Shown here one piece after another: positions 42,101 to 54,653 of a DNA stretch of 64,000 bases (position 1 is its first letter; each line of letters opens with the position of its first letter). Made by a program: the position numbers and the translations under genes. The DNA comes from Hymenopus coronatus. Taxonomy: Eukaryota > Arthropoda > Insecta > Mantodea > Hymenopodidae. The notes beneath the pieces were generated by a model. It was given only the letters and a program-made list of their open reading frames with translations. It made no database searches and was not told the DNA's origin. The stretch spans positions 62,980,501 to 63,044,500 of the forward strand of contig CM060899.1 of assembly GCA_030762935.1 (NCBI GenBank). The letters are read 5' to 3'.

Positions 42101-42212
42101 AAGGGTTCCAATTTCGCTTAGGGCGAGATACCCGAATAAGGAGCATTTCAGCAATTTATTCATCGGCCGATATGACAAGGTTAAAGGACGTTAAACTACA
42201 AAAAAAAAAGAA
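42101..42212 (+). mobile_element. SINE-A 3' fragment
   Basis: TTTCGCTTAGGGCGAG, then an internal deletion, then AAGGTTAAAGGACGTTAAAC and an A tail. Confidence 0.8.
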
Positions 42213-42217
42213 AAGTT

Positions 42218-42351
42218 TTTACTTTCTCTACACGTACTATGTACATAGCGTATAGAGAAGGTATTCCACTCCACCCAAAAATTCGATACCGTGATTTCAC
42301 CGGAAATATATGTTTTAGGACTTAGGCGCGCGCGCGCGCGTGTGTGGGTGT

Positions 42352-42389
<38 letters not shown>

Positions 42390-42595
42390 ATAGCATAGCT
42401 CAAACACGAAAAGACGGTAAAATACCAAACGTGGTATTTAAGGTTAGTATCTTCCAGGGATGCGACACGAAGATTTTGAGAATATCCTCCCACCCCTAAC
42501 TACCCTTCATGAAAATCTTCGTGTCGCATCCCTGGAAGATACTAACCTTAAATACCAAGTTTGGATTTTAACGGACTTTTCGTTTTTGAGCTATG

Positions 42596-42630
<35 letters not shown>

Positions 42631-42778
42631 TACACACACTCGGACGTGTTTATAATTTTTTTTTTTCGGCAGGTCTAAAACATGTATTTCCGGTGAAATC
42701 TCGGTATCGAATTTTTTGATGGAGTGCAATACCTTCTCTATACACTATGTACATAGAACGTGTAGAGAAAGTAATAAA
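42218..42778. mobile_element. HX-40/41, two HX 5' halves head to head
   Basis: 42218-42507 is the first 290 bp of HX in plus orientation. 42508-42778 is the same stretch in minus orientation. The join is at CTACCCTTCATG|GAAAATC. The left arm has a (CG)n(TG)n tract at 42315-42388 and the right arm a CA tract at 42599-42628. Together they form a large imperfect palindrome. Confidence 0.9.
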
Positions 42779-43332
42779 ATCTCTATACTGTACCCCAACA
42801 TCTGACTGCTACACCGGGGAAAATAACTCAGACCTTATTTTGTTTATTAACAAACATTTTTTTTTTAATTTTACAAAATAAAATAAATATACAATCATCA
42901 GATTAATAACTTGAATTAAATTATACATCTGAACATATATATTTATCAGAATTAAATTTAGTTTTTTAATGTTTTCATATTATATTAATTATCATTAATT
43001 ACCTACAAATTTAAAATTATATTATTTAAAATTTAGGTTATTATTTTATACTATTATTATTAATTAAGGTTACTTATCACTTTATTATACTATAATTATT
43101 ATATTTAGTTATTTATTATTGTCCTTTTATCAAGTTATTTTATTTTAATCTATTATTACTTATCTATTATTTTAATCGTTATTTATTATAATTTATTTTA
43201 TTATTTATTATTATAGTTATATATAAACATTTCGTTACATCTATTTTAGTTATACTATTGCTATTTATTTTATATTTTTATAATTATTGTTTTCAAATAT
43301 GTTATTACTTTAGCCCACGTTCTTGTTACTAC
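42779..43332. other. AT-rich, ATT-repeat-like stretch
   Basis: About 450 bp composed almost only of A and T (TTATTATT-like motifs) from 42850 to 43300. No genes. Confidence 0.7.
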
Positions 43333-43390
43333 ATGTTTTAGGGTCCCCAGTATCCAAAAAAAGAATTTTTATAAAAAGGTCCGCGCGCGC

Positions 43391-43429
<39 letters not shown>

Positions 43430-44133
43430 AGTGAACACGATAACTCAAAACCGAAAAGTCGCTAAAATACCAAACTTAGTATTTAAGTTTAGTATCTTCC
43501 AGGGACGCGACACGAAGATTTTGAGAAAAATCTTCCCACCCCCAACTACCCTTTACATGTAACTTTTTTCGAAAATTTTGATTTTGTCAAAAATGGCTCT
43601 AACGATTTTGATTAAAATTTCGGATATTAAACATATTTACGTGACAAATGAAATGTTTATCTTGAATTTTCTGGGAATAGCCTTTGAAGAGTAGTTTATT
43701 CTGAATGAATTTTACTGAATTTTGAATAACTGCTAAACCGTAAGAGATGGACATAAACTTACTACACAAAAAATGTAGAGCACGTTAAAACACACAATTT
43801 ATGTGATATACAGTTTTTTCGTGGAGTTCGTCGTTTTTGAGACATTCCTTATTTTTGGTTTCTGCTATGAAAAACATATTTTTCTCATACAGGAACTTGT
43901 CAACTCCTATCCATATAAACAAAGGAACTTCATTGGCATAGCAACCAGCTGTTGACTATCACTTTAAACTATGGTAGTCCCTTATTTCGCTTCTACTTAC
44001 AAGGCAGCAAGTAATAAGACTATTTCTGCTAATTTTTTTCTGATTAGCATAAAGTAAATAGTAGTATAAGCTTTTTAAGAATAATTTGTTGCAGGGATAT
44101 AGAGAAAGTCATGTGAATGGAACACATCAGATA
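43333..44133 (+). mobile_element. HX-42, 5'-truncated
   Basis: Starts CATGTTTTAGGGTCCCC; a (CG)n block followed by (TG)n at 43382-43428. 3' end complete. Confidence 0.92.
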
Positions 44134-44436
44134 TTTATAGTTACATAATGTGAGATAAACATCTATTATTAAAAGCCATTCTATAATTTGCGGTAACCGG
44201 CGGCAAACCATATTGGTAACCAATACTATTTCTTCCTACCCTTTTCTACTTTAACCTCAGATATTTAAAATTCTGCTCAGTTACTAAGTAGTCTACAATT
44301 TTATACCTAATAAAATATTCTAATATTATTATTCTACTGCGCTATTAGTTCTTCTGCGACTTAGTCCATTTCTATTGCACAAAATACTTAATTACATTAA
44401 ATATCCTTTAATTATGAATTAAACTATTCACTTTCA
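44134..44436. other. Unassigned AT-rich stretch
   Basis: Nothing recognised. Confidence 0.35.
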
Positions 44437-45252
44437 TTGTACACTCTACACGTGCCGTGTACATAGTGTTTAGAGAAGATATTACACTCCACCCAAAAAT
44501 TCGATGTCGAGATTTCACCGTAAATACATGTTTTTGGTCCCCCTGAATCCCAAAAAAGCATTTCTGGAAAAAGATCCGTGTGTGTGTCTGTGGGCAGTAT
44601 AGCTCAAAAACGAAAATACTGTTAGATACCAAACATGGTATTTAGATTTAAATGTTCCAAAGATGTGACATGTAGATTTTCAAGAAAATCCCCCTACCTC
44701 CAACTACACGTTACATGGACAAATTTTTGATTAAAATATCACATATTAAAGCTATTTCTATCACAAATAAAATGTATATCTTGATATTTCTGGAAATAGC
44801 TACTATAGACCATTTTTTTCTGGATAAATTTTGCTTAATTCTGTATAACTAATAAACCGTAAGAGATAGACAAAAACTTACTTTACAAAAACTGTAGATC
44901 TTGTTAAAATATATAACTTATATCATATACATTTTTCTCGTGGAGCTTACCGTTCTCGAGATATTCCTTGTTATTAGTTTCAATTGTGAAGTACCTAAAC
45001 TTTTTCAAAACTGTTTTGTTCTACTCCTGCCCAAGCAAAGAAGCGATTTGTAATGAAAATTGCAGGACAGCTTTTATAACATTTGACTATCACTTTAACC
45101 TAGTCATTTACTTAGTTCTCTTCTACTTATAAGGAACTAAGTAATAAGAACATTCTGCTAATGTTTATCTCGATTAGAATTGTGTACAAAGAAGAATTAT
45201 GTTTTGTAAGAAGTTTGTAGAGAAAGTCATGTGAGTGTATCACATCAGATTT
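44437..45252 (+). mobile_element. HX-43
   Basis: The 5' end is damaged (CACTCTACACG); the TG tract is short. The 3' end is A type (GTAGAGAAAGTCATGTGAGTG) and runs into a 15-T run. Confidence 0.9.
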
Positions 45253-45466
45253 TTTTTTTTTTTTTAATTTTACATAATAGTAAAACTTAAGAGATAGACA
45301 AAAACTTACTTAACAGTAAATTTCGTGGAGTTGATCGTGTTTTAGATATTCCTTGTTATTTTGTTTCAGTTATAAACTACATGCTACCAGTAAAAGTTAT
45401 CTTTTGTCAGAACAGTTTCTTTGCGGAACAGGTGAATAAAGTCATGTGAACGGAACACATCTGTTT
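45253..45466 (+). repeat. Short HX-derived segment, empty site of SINE-B copy 4
   Basis: TTTACATAATAGTAAAACTT through GTTATAAACTAC to GGAACACATCTG is nearly the same as 46530-46555 joined to 46899-47095, but without the SINE. Confidence 0.85.
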
Positions 45467-45854
45467 TTGCTTTCTCTACACGTACTATGTACATAGTGTA
45501 TACAAAACGTATTGCATTCCATCCAAAAATTCGATACCGAGATTTCACCGGAAATATATGTTTTGGCTCCCCCTGAATCCAAAAATAGCATTTTCAGAAA
45601 AAGGTCCGTGTGTGTCTGTGTGTCTTTGGTCAGCATAGCTCAAAACCGAAAAGACCGTTAAATACCAAACTTGATATTTAAGTTTGGCATCTTCCAAGGA
45701 TGCGACACGAAGATTTTCAAGAAAATCTCCCACCACCCCCAACTACCCTTTACATAGAGCTTTTTTCGTAAAGTTTGAATTTATTAAAAATGGCTGTAAT
45801 GATTTTGATTAAAATGTCGTATATTAAAGATATTTAGTGAAAAATAAAATGTAA
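45467..45854 (+). mobile_element. HX-44, 5' half
   Basis: Starts GCTTTCTCTACACG and stops in the core after AAAAATAAAATG. Confidence 0.9.
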
Positions 45855-46040
45855 TTTTATGTTCCCTACACGTTCTATGTACATAGTGTATAGAGAAGGT
45901 GTTGAAAGGCATCTAAAAATTCGATACCAAGATTTCACCGGAAATATATGTTTTGAGACTCCGTGAAACAGAAAAAAATCATTTTTATAAAAATAACCGT
46001 GTATGTGACTGTCGGTCTGTCTATCTGTATGTGTGTGTGT
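45855..46040 (+). mobile_element. HX-45, left part, split by SINE-A
   Basis: Starts GTTCCCTACACGTTC and is interrupted at its TG site (GTGTGTGTGT, 46030-46040) by SINE-A. It resumes at 46243. Confidence 0.85.
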
Positions 46041-46242
46041 TTTTTTCTTCTTCTTTTTAAGCTTAACGTCCTTTAACCCGGTTGGCCATATCGGACAATG
46101 GATGAAATGATGCTCAAATGATCTCGGGGTCCAATAAGCTCAAAATTACTCGACAATCGTCCTCTCAGAATAAGGGAAGATTCGAACTCGCGACCTGTTG
46201 AGTATGAGAAAGACACGCTACCACCACACTACCCAGGCGGGC
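46041..46242 (-). mobile_element. SINE-A, copy 2
   Basis: In the complement it runs from GCCCGCCTGGGTAGTGTGG (head) past the B box region to the tail CTTAAAAAG. It is shorter than copy 1 in the middle. It was inserted into the TG tract of HX-45. Confidence 0.88.
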
Positions 46243-46541
46243 TTTGTGTGAGGGGGGGGGACAGCAAAGGTGAAAAACGAAAAGACCGTTAAATGCCAAT
46301 CATGATATTTAGATGTGACATATAGATTTTCAAGAAAACCCTCAAACTACACTTTACATGGACAAATTTTCGAAAATTTTTATTTTCTCAAAAATGACTT
46401 AACGATTTTTATTAAAAGTTCTTATATTTAAGATATTTACATGACAAATAAAATGTATATCTTGAATTTTATGGGAATATCCTCTAAAGGCCCATTTATT
46501 CTGGATGATTTTCTTTTTTTTTTTTTTTTTTTAATTTTACA
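46243..46541 (+). mobile_element. HX-45, right part
   Basis: Continues TTTGTGTGAGGG and the core, then joins through a T run (46513-46531) to the segment that duplicates 45253-45466. Confidence 0.85.
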
Positions 46542-46555
46542 TAATAGTAAACCTT

Positions 46556-46898
46556 GGTCGTCTCCTTAGCGCGGTGGTAGCGTTGCTGCTTACCAAGCGG
46601 GAGACCTGGGTTCGATCCCCAGTACCGGCGTGGGGATTTTTCCCCCGCTGGGAGACCTGGCCCGGGGTGCACTCAGCCTCGTAAGGTCCCTGGGGGGCCA
46701 ATTGAGGAGCTACTTGATGGAGAAGTAGCGGCTTCAGGTCATGAGGACCGCATCAACCGGCCGGGGGGGGGACTCGAGGCGCTCGTCTTACCCTCCAATA
46801 CTGCACCCCATCTATGACGTCTGTAGTGGACCGAGATGGGGGACGTAGTGGCCGGGCGGTAGGCCAAGGTTCCCCCGTGAGCTGTCGTGCCATGGAGT
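46556..46898 (+). mobile_element. SINE-B, copy 4, with empty-site paralogue
   Basis: Full length, flanked by a perfect 14-bp duplication TAATAGTAAACCTT (46542-46555 and 46899-46912). The paralogous site at about 45275-45295 lacks the SINE. A and B boxes are intact (TAGCGCGGTGGTAGCG; GGGTTCGATCCCC). Confidence 0.96.
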
Positions 46899-47094
46899 TA
46901 ATAGTAAACCTTAAAAGATAGACAAAAACTTACTTAACAGTAAATTTCGTGGAGTTGATCGTGTTTTAGATATTCCTTGTTATTGGTTTCAGTTATAAAC
47001 TACCTGCTACCAGTAAAAATAATCTTTTGTGAGAACAGTTTGTTTGCGTAACAGGTAAATAAAGTCATGTGAATGGAACACATCTGTTTTTTTA
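46899..47094 (+). repeat. Right part of the duplicated HX-derived segment
   Basis: Matches 45285-45466 (AAAAGATAGACAAAAACTTA through AACACATCTG). Confidence 0.85.
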
Positions 47095-47590
47095 CGCTAG
47101 TCAACTTACAGACTCCTGTAACTTGAAATATGAAGCTCTACATATGCCACTTTTGCATTTGTACGACGTTAATGAAGGAGTGGGCACAGTGTTCTAGGAA
47201 AACAAACTAGCAAGTATCGATAACGAGTGTGCGTGTCGGCGGAAGGCTATACATACATGAATCACTAACATTTATATATTGGCACAAGTGGAAACTGGGA
47301 GTGCCATTTCTTGTACCAGGGCGTGTGTAGCTTCGGGCTGGAGGGGGAGATGCATAAGTTGATCTCTTCAGCCCATCTGCTAACATTAGGATCATTCCCA
47401 TTGTGTCTTTTACACTCTGGAATGCTAATACTTCAAATTAAAATTCAAAGCTCGTTTTGGGGCCTAACTTCTTGCCCAAGTTAACCAAAGTTCTGAGATA
47501 CAGTCAGGAGTCCATATTTGCACCGCGGTAACACGAGAAATGTCTGCACGGGAACCAAACCGGATGGAATAGCTTTTTGGCCTCTTAACT
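47095..47590. other. Non-repetitive stretch
   Basis: About 500 bp of mixed composition, no HX. The 64-codon minus ORF at 47207-47401 is unrecognised. Possible host intron sequence or an old element. Confidence 0.4.
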
Positions 47591-47597
47591 AGGAGTT

Positions 47598-48218
47598 TGT
47601 TTCTCTAGACCGCATGTACAATGTACATAGTGTATAGGGAAGGTGTTGCAATGCAACCAAAAATTCGATACCGACATTTCGCCGGAAATACATGTTTTAG
47701 GACCTCTTTAATCCAAAAAAAAGCATTTTTAGAAAAATGCCCGTGTGTGTCTGTGTTTGGGCAGCATAGCTCAATCACTAAAAGACTGTTAAATACCAAA
47801 CTTGGTATTTAAGTTTGGGATCTTCCAAGAATACGCCACGGAAGATTTTCAAGAAATGAAGCGTTTTTTCGAAAATTTTGATTTTGTCATAAATGTTTTT
47901 AACGATTTTAATTAAAATCTCCTATATTAAAGATAATTACATGACAAATAAAATGTATATCTTGAATTTTCTGGGAATAGCCAGAGAAGACTACTTTATT
48001 TTGGATGAATTTTAAGGAATTTGCAACTTTCTCATACAAACAAAGGAACATCAGTCACATAGCAACCAACTTTTGGCTATCACTTTAACCTATGTCATTT
48101 CCTTATTTCGTTTCTACTTACAAGGAAACAATTGCATGAAGTAAAGAGAAGCATAAGCTTTTTAACAATAATTTGTTGCAGAGATGTAGAGAAAGTCATG
48201 TGAACAGAACACAGACTT
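47598..48218 (+). mobile_element. HX-46, with internal deletion
   Basis: Mixed 5' end (TTTCTCTAGACCGC). The middle is deleted from GGAATTTGCA to CTTTCTCATACAAAC; the 3' end is intact. Confidence 0.88.
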
Positions 48219-48484
48219 TTGTTGCAGAATTGACATTTTTGAGATATTTCTTGTTGAGAGTTTCACTTTTTAACTGCGTAAATGTTCTCAAATGGGATCA
48301 TGTAAACGAAACCAACCTTAATTGTTTCACATAGTCTGCAACCTTTAAAAAAATTTGACTGTCGCTTAGCATAGTGTATCTCCCTATTCCCCTTCTCCTT
48401 AGTACGAAGCAGGTAATAAGACAATTTCTGCTACTGTTTATCTCGATTATTACGATGAAGATATAGCAATGGATCACATCCAAT
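48219..48484 (+). mobile_element. HX-47, divergent 3' part
   Basis: Loosely similar 3' half (GAGATATTTCTTGTTG, TAGTGTATC) ending AATGGATCACATCCAATG. Confidence 0.7.
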
Positions 48485-49345
48485 GTTTACTTTCTCTACA
48501 CATAGTACGTTCATAGTGCATAGAGAAGGTATTGTATTGCACCCAAAAATTCGATACCGAGATTTCACCGGAAATACATGTTTTAGGTCTCCCTGAATCA
48601 AAAAAAAGCATTTTCAGAAAAAGATCCGCGTGTGTGTGTGTGTTTGTGTGTCTGTGGGCAGGATAGCTTAAAAACGAAAAGACCGTTAAAGCCCAAACTT
48701 GGTATTTAAGTTTGGTATCTTCCAAGGACGCAACATGAAAACTTTCAAGAAAATCCCCCGACCCCAAACTACCCTTTACATGGAGAATGTTTTGCAAATT
48801 TTGATTTTCTTAAAAATGGCTCTAGCGATTTTGATTAAAATATCGTTTATTAAAGACACTTACCTGACAAATACAATGTATATCTTGAATTTTCTGGGAA
48901 TAGCCCCTGAAGACTACTTTATTCTGGATGAATTTTGCATAACTAAAAAACCGTAAGAGTTGGACAAAAACTTAACTCACAAAAAATGTAGAGCACGTTA
49001 AAACACACAATTTATGTTACATACATTTTTTTCGTGGAGTTGATCGTTTTTGAGATAACCTTTGTTCTTGGTTTCAGCTTTGAAAAACATAATTTTCTCA
49101 TACAGGAAATTATCAACTCCTGTCCATACAAACAAAAGAACATCAGTCACATAGCAACCAGCTTTTGGCTTTCACTTTAACCTATGGTACTCGTTTATTT
49201 CACTTCTACTTACAATAAAACAAGAAATAAGGCTATTTCTGCTAATTTTTCTCGATTAGCATGAAATAAATAAAAGATAAGCTTTTTAACAATAATTTGT
49301 TGTAGAGATATAGACAAAGTCATGCGAATGGAACACATGAGATTT
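48485..49345 (+). mobile_element. HX-48, full length
   Basis: A type ends, short TG tract. The 107- and 85-residue ORFs at 48474-48956 are HX sequence. Confidence 0.94.
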
Positions 49346-49732
49346 TTTTTCTTTGTGTTTTGCTGTTTCTAGTCATAAGTAAACAATATTGTTGTTTATG
49401 TAACTCGAGGGTAGTTTTGAAGAAGCGACATATAATGATAGGGCAGGTAGGGAGATCGCTGTTACAGATGCTGTTGAACCACTGTGACCATCCACTTCAC
49501 ATCACCTTTTCAACACATCTTACCTCAAAGTGAACCACTCGACTGCATGGCCTCAATACCTTTTTTGTTTTGTGTTTTCACAAAGCGGGGGATACAGTTT
49601 CCCTGCCCAAGAAAATTACAGGTAGCAGTTATATCACTCAAACACCCTAGCTGCTATGTTGATGCTCCAATGACAATATCTTTTGTTAACCCCCAACAGA
49701 TAAACATACTCTAATCATGTCCAAAACCAGGT
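49346..49732. other. Non-HX stretch upstream of a LINE remnant
   Basis: Probably the more degraded upstream part of the LINE whose C-terminus is readable at 49733-49965. A 76-codon plus frame (49484-49714) is not recognised. Confidence 0.4.
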
Positions 49733-49965
49733 GCACAGTTTGGAGAAGAGGAAAAAAGGTTTCAAAGTACCAGAAGTCCAATAAACGATCATTTGTATAA
49801 AATTAAGGGTAGAAGGTACAGAACCGACGTAGGAAAGTTTTCTTTTGTTAATAGGACCATTAAAGAAGGGAATGAATTGCCTGTAGCAGCCTTTCAAGGC
49901 TGCCCTCTGACCTTGATGAGGTTTAGGCGTAATTTAAAGAGCATAAATGTAGATATTAATTAAAG
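49733..49965 (+). pseudogene. LINE C-terminal coding end
   Basis: An open frame without ATG, readable to the stop after NVDIN. It contains GRRYRTDVGKFSFVNRTIKE and GNELPVAAFQG, the conserved C-terminal tail found after the reverse transcriptase in many arthropod non-LTR retrotransposons (the usual form is a TxxxxxSFxxRTxxxWNxLP-like motif). The preceding reverse transcriptase is not readable here, so this is a short 5'-truncated copy. It differs from the LINE at 21304-22320 in the part that can be compared. Confidence 0.7.
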
Positions 49966-49975
49966 CAAATAGTGT

Positions 49976-50630
49976 AAAATCTGATGTGTTCCATTCATGA
50001 CTTTCTCTACATCTCTGCAACAAATTATTTTAATTGAGGAAAAATTAACAGAAATAGTCTTATTACTTCCTTCCTTGTAAGTAGAAGCGAAATAATGGAG
50101 TACCATAGGTTAAAGTGATAGTCAAAAGCTGGTTGCTATGTGACTGAAGTTCTTTTGTTTGTATGGACAGAGTTGACAAATCCTCTATGAGGAAAGTATG
50201 TTTCTCAAAGCTGAAATCAAAAACAAGGAATATCTCAAAAACGATCAACTCCAAGAAAAAAAAGTGTGTAACATAAATTGTGTGTTTTAACGTGCTCTAC
50301 ATTTTTTGTGTTTTAAGTTTTCGTCCATTTTTTACGGTTTAGCAGTTATGCAAAGTTCCGAAAAGTTCATCCAGAATAAAGTAGTCTTCAGAGGCTATTC
50401 CCAGAAAATTCAAGATATACATTTTATTTGTCACGTAAATATCTTTAATATATTATATTTTAATCAAAATCGTTAGAGCTATTTTTATGAAAGTCAAAAT
50501 TTTCGAACATTTTTTCCATGTAAAGGGTAGTTTGGTGTGGGGAGGATTTTTTTTTAAAATCTTCGTGTCGCATCCTTGGAGGATACTAAGTTTGATATTT
50601 AACGGTCTTTTCGTTTTTGAGCTGTGCTGT

Positions 50631-50679
<49 letters not shown>

Positions 50680-50824
50680 GACATTTTTCTAAAAACGCTT
50701 TTTTTTTATTCATTGGGTCTCAAAACATATATTTCCGGTGAAATCTCGGTATCGACTTTGGGTGCAATACAATACCTTCTCTATACACTATATATATATA
50801 TATAGTACGTAAAGAGAAAATAAA
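49976..50824 (-). mobile_element. HX-49, full length
   Basis: CA tract at about 50632-50677. A TA tract at about 50790-50804 has grown inside the 5' palindrome (CACTATATATAT... in place of CACTATGTACATAG). Confidence 0.93.
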
Positions 50825-50825
50825 A

Positions 50826-51985
50826 AAACTTTTACTTTATTTCTCAACATAATCTCCAGAAAGGCTAATGCATTTGTCATATCGGTGTTCTAATTTAATT
50901 AAACCATCTCTGTAGTGCGATTTATCAAGGTCCTCAAAATATCTGTTTACCACATCAATGACCTCCTCGTTGCTTTGAAATCTTCTTCCTCCAAGAATTT
51001 TTTTGAGGTTTGGGAACAGGTGGTAGTCACTGGGTACTAGATCTGGCGAATAGGGTGGAAGTTGAAGCAATTCCAGCCTTAATTTGCACATTCTTCCCAT
51101 TGCAATGACTGAACGATGGGCCGGAGCATTGTCGTAATGAAACAAGATTTTTTTTGTTTTCCAATTGAGATCTTTTTCTTGATACTTTTACACTTTTCCA
51201 AGTAATCAATAAAAATAATTCCCTATACATCCCAGAAAACACTCGCCATAACCTTGTTAGCTGACAAAATTGACTTTGGCTGACGCAATCCACTGTTTTG
51301 ACTGTGATTTACTTTCTGGAGTGTAGTGATGTATCCAAGTTTCATCCATGGTAATAAGCCGTCTCAAAAATACACTGGGATTTTTACGGTAGAGCTCCAC
51401 ATTGTTAACAGAAACAGTTTTTCTTTGCTACTTTTGATCAGGTGTCAACAAACGCAGCACCCATCTTGTACAGACCTTGTGAAAGCCCAAAAAATCACTT
51501 AAAATATTACCTGCACATTCTTTTGGTATGTTTACAGCCTCTGCTATCTCAAACAATCAGCGGTCTTCTAGTACTAGACGATGAATTTGTTCAATGATCT
51601 CTGGAGTTGTCACTTCTACAAGGCGTCCAGAGCGAGGCTCATCATAATGCTTGTAAGTCCCATTTTAAACTCTACAACCCACCTTTTAATCATTGAATAT
51701 GAAGGGACAGAGTCTTTCAATGCACTGCCCATTTCCTCCTTGATTTCTTTAGGCGTTAAGCCTTTCAAATGGAAGTATTTATTCACTGCTCGTTTTTCCA
51801 AATCGTCCATTTTCGTGAAAACTCTAAAGTTGTCTTGTTTAAAATGCTGTCATTCGAATACTAAACAAGCTATTGACCTGTAACTTGGATACAAGCTAGT
51901 CTAGAGTTAAACTTTACGATGCTACTGTCTAACTGGCCTAGTGGCGCTATATCTGTGTGAGGCCCGGGACTTATCAGCCGGACGT
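50826..51985 (-). pseudogene. mariner transposon with broken DD34D transposase
   Basis: In minus orientation. The N-terminal frame (51810-51616) is the helix-turn-helix start, MDDLEKRAVNKYF then LTPKEIKEEMG and SMIKRWVVEFK. The middle is frameshifted and has lost bases after SVFWDV (first Asp, near 51240), including the YYxxLLxxL block. The last frame (51145-50837) carries FHYDNAPAHRS (second Asp) and YSPDLVPSDYHLF (third Asp) with 34 residues between, ending at GDYVEK. The right end reads GGGACTTATCAGCCGGACGT. The matching left inverted repeat is missing at the junction with HX-49. Confidence 0.88.
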
Positions 51986-52434
51986 AATATAGTATTACTG
52001 TTGAGGCTTCATAACTGTTTATAAACTTGCTGGTAATGACATAATATTGCTATACTGAATAATAAGTAGTTTGGTATTTAAAACGAATATGTATTTATAA
52101 TACGTTAGTTGTGTTATTATTCTTAATTTAACTAAGAATGCTATTTTAAATGAATTTTGTATATTTAACTCTGCCACCGGAAGTACCCATTTGCAGAGAA
52201 CAAACACATAGATATATGCACTAAAGGAAACTGGGAGTGAAATTTCAAATTTCTATTTTTCTGTAAAGTTTTTCTGAAATCGTACTGTTATTGCGTCGCT
52301 GTTATGTTAATATGAATGTCAAATTTCATTCAAATTGATAAATATAAAATTCTAAATCCCTAAGAAACTTAAATATTTAATATTAAAATAAAATTATATT
52401 TAATTTATTAAAATGCCCTTGTTACTGAACTAAA
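51986..52434. other. AT-rich non-repetitive stretch
   Basis: No HX and no recognisable ORF. Confidence 0.4.
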
Positions 52435-53297
52435 AAAAATCTGATGTGTACCATTCACATGACTTTCTCCATATCCCTGCAACAAATAATTCTTAAAAAG
52501 CTTATACTTCTATTTACTTCATGCTAATCAGAAAAAATTAGTAGAAATAGTCTAATTACTCGCTTCCTTGTAAGTAGAAGCGAAATAAGGGACAACCGTA
52601 GGTTAAAGTGATAGTCAAAAGCTGGTTGATATGCCAATGAAGTTCCTTTGTCTATATGGATGAGTTGACAAGTTCCTGTATGAGAAAAGTATACGTTTTT
52701 CATAGCAGAAACCAAATATAAGGAATGTCACAAAAACCACGAACTCCACGAAAAAAATGTATATAACATAAATTGTATGTTTTAATGTGCTCTACATTTT
52801 TGTATAGTAAGTGTTTGTCCATCTCTTACGGTTTAGCAGTTATTCAAAATTCAGTAAAATTCATTCAGAATAAACTACTCTTCAGAGGCTATTCCCAGAA
52901 AATTCAAGATATACATTTTATTTGTCAGGTAAATATGTTTAATATACGAAATTTTAATCAAAATCGTTAGACATTTTTGAGAAAATCAAAATTTTCGAAA
53001 AAAGTTCCATGTAAAGGGTAGTTGGGGGTGGGGGGATTTTTCTCAAAATTTTCGTGTCGCATCCCTGGAAGATTCTAAACTTAAGTACCAAGTTTGGTAT
53101 TTTACCGACTTTTCGTTTTTGAGTTATCGTGTTCACAGACACACACACACACGAACCTTTTTGTGAAAATGCTTTTTTTGGATATTGGGGACCCTAAAAC
53201 ATATATTTCCGGTGAAATCTCGGTATCGAATATTTTGGTGGAGTGCAATACTTTCTCTATACACTATGTACATAGTGCGTATGGAGAAAGTAAAAAT
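52435..53297 (-). mobile_element. HX-50, full length
   Basis: A type ends, seven-unit CA tract. Very similar in its core to HX-16 (GTGTACMATTCACATG 3' end variant). Confidence 0.94.
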
Positions 53298-54090
53298 CGT
53301 ATGTGCTCCACTCACATGATTTTCTCTACATCTCTGTAACAAAGTATTGTTCATAAGCTTATTCTTATATCTCTTCATGCTAATTGAGATATTAATAGAA
53401 ACGGTCTTATTACTTGCTTCCGTGTAAGTGGAACGACAGTCAAATGTTTTAAAATGTATTTGCTATGGGTTTTAAATACGTTTCTTTGCGTGGCCAAGGT
53501 TGATAAGTTCCTGTATAAGAAAAGTTGTTTTAAAACTTAAACCAATAACAAGGAATATCTCAAAAAAAGAGCAACTTCACGAAATATATGTATTCAATAT
53601 AAATTGTGCGTTTTAACGAGATCTACATTTCTTGTGCAGTGAGTTTTTGTGTTTCTCTTACGGTTTACCAGTTATGCATAATTCAATAAAAATCATCTAA
53701 AATAAAGAGGTCTTCAGGGGCTTTTCCCAGAAAGTTGTTGATATACATTTTATTTCTCAGAGCAATTTTTGAGCAAATCAAAATTTTCGAAACTTTTACC
53801 ATGTAAAGGGTAGGGTGGAGAGGGGAAATTTTCTTGAAAATCTTCGTGTCGCATCCCTGGAAGATACTGAACTTAAATACCAAGTTTGGTTTTTAACGGT
53901 CTTTTCGTTTTTGAGCTATGCTGCTTAGACACACAGACATACACACCCGGGCATTGGTCTAAAAATGCTTTATTTTTTATTTAGGGGGTCTCAAAATATG
54001 TATTTCCGGTGAAATCTCGGTATCGAATTTTTGGATGCAGTACAATACCTTCTCTATACACTATGTACATAGTACGTGTAGAGAAAGTAA
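53295..54090 (-). mobile_element. HX-51
   Basis: Head to tail with HX-50; the copy lacks about 60 bp of core after TTATTTCTCAGAGC. Confidence 0.92.
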
Positions 54091-54628
54091 AATTCTGAAT
54101 TGACAGGTTCCCGTATTAGAAAAGTATTTAAAAACTGAAATCAACAGTAAGGAATATCTCGAAAACGGCGAAGTCCACAAAAAAAACAATGGATGTGACA
54201 TAACTTGTGTGTTTTATCGAGATATACTTTTTATTTGTCATGTAAATATCATAAATATAAGATATTTAATGAAAATCGATAGAGCAATTTTTGAGAAAAT
54301 TAAAATGTTCAAAAATGTTTCCATGTAAAGGGTAGTTAGGGGTGAGGGATTTTCTTGAAAATCTTTGTGTCGCATCCTTGGAAGATACTCAACTTAAATA
54401 TCAAGTTTGGTTTTAAAAGGTATTTTCGTTTTTGAGTTATGCTGCCCACACATACACAGACACACACACACATACATACAAACACGGACATTTTTCTAAA
54501 AATGCTTTTTTTTTGGATTCAGGTCTCTTAACATGTATTTCCGGTGAAATTTCGGTATCAAATCTTTGGGTGCAATACAATATATTATCTATACACTAAC
54601 ATACTAGGTGTAGAGAAGGTAAAAAATG
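54091..54628 (-). mobile_element. HX-52, 3'-truncated
   Basis: Starts mid-element (TTGACAGGTTCCCGTATTAG) and ends TGTAGAGAAGGTAAAAAATG. Confidence 0.9.
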
Positions 54629-54653
54629 TTAATATTATAAGCATTGTTTATTT

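Noticed and set aside
51581..51883. 100-residue plus-strand ORF
   Set aside because: It is antisense to the mariner N-terminal coding region at 51616-51810.
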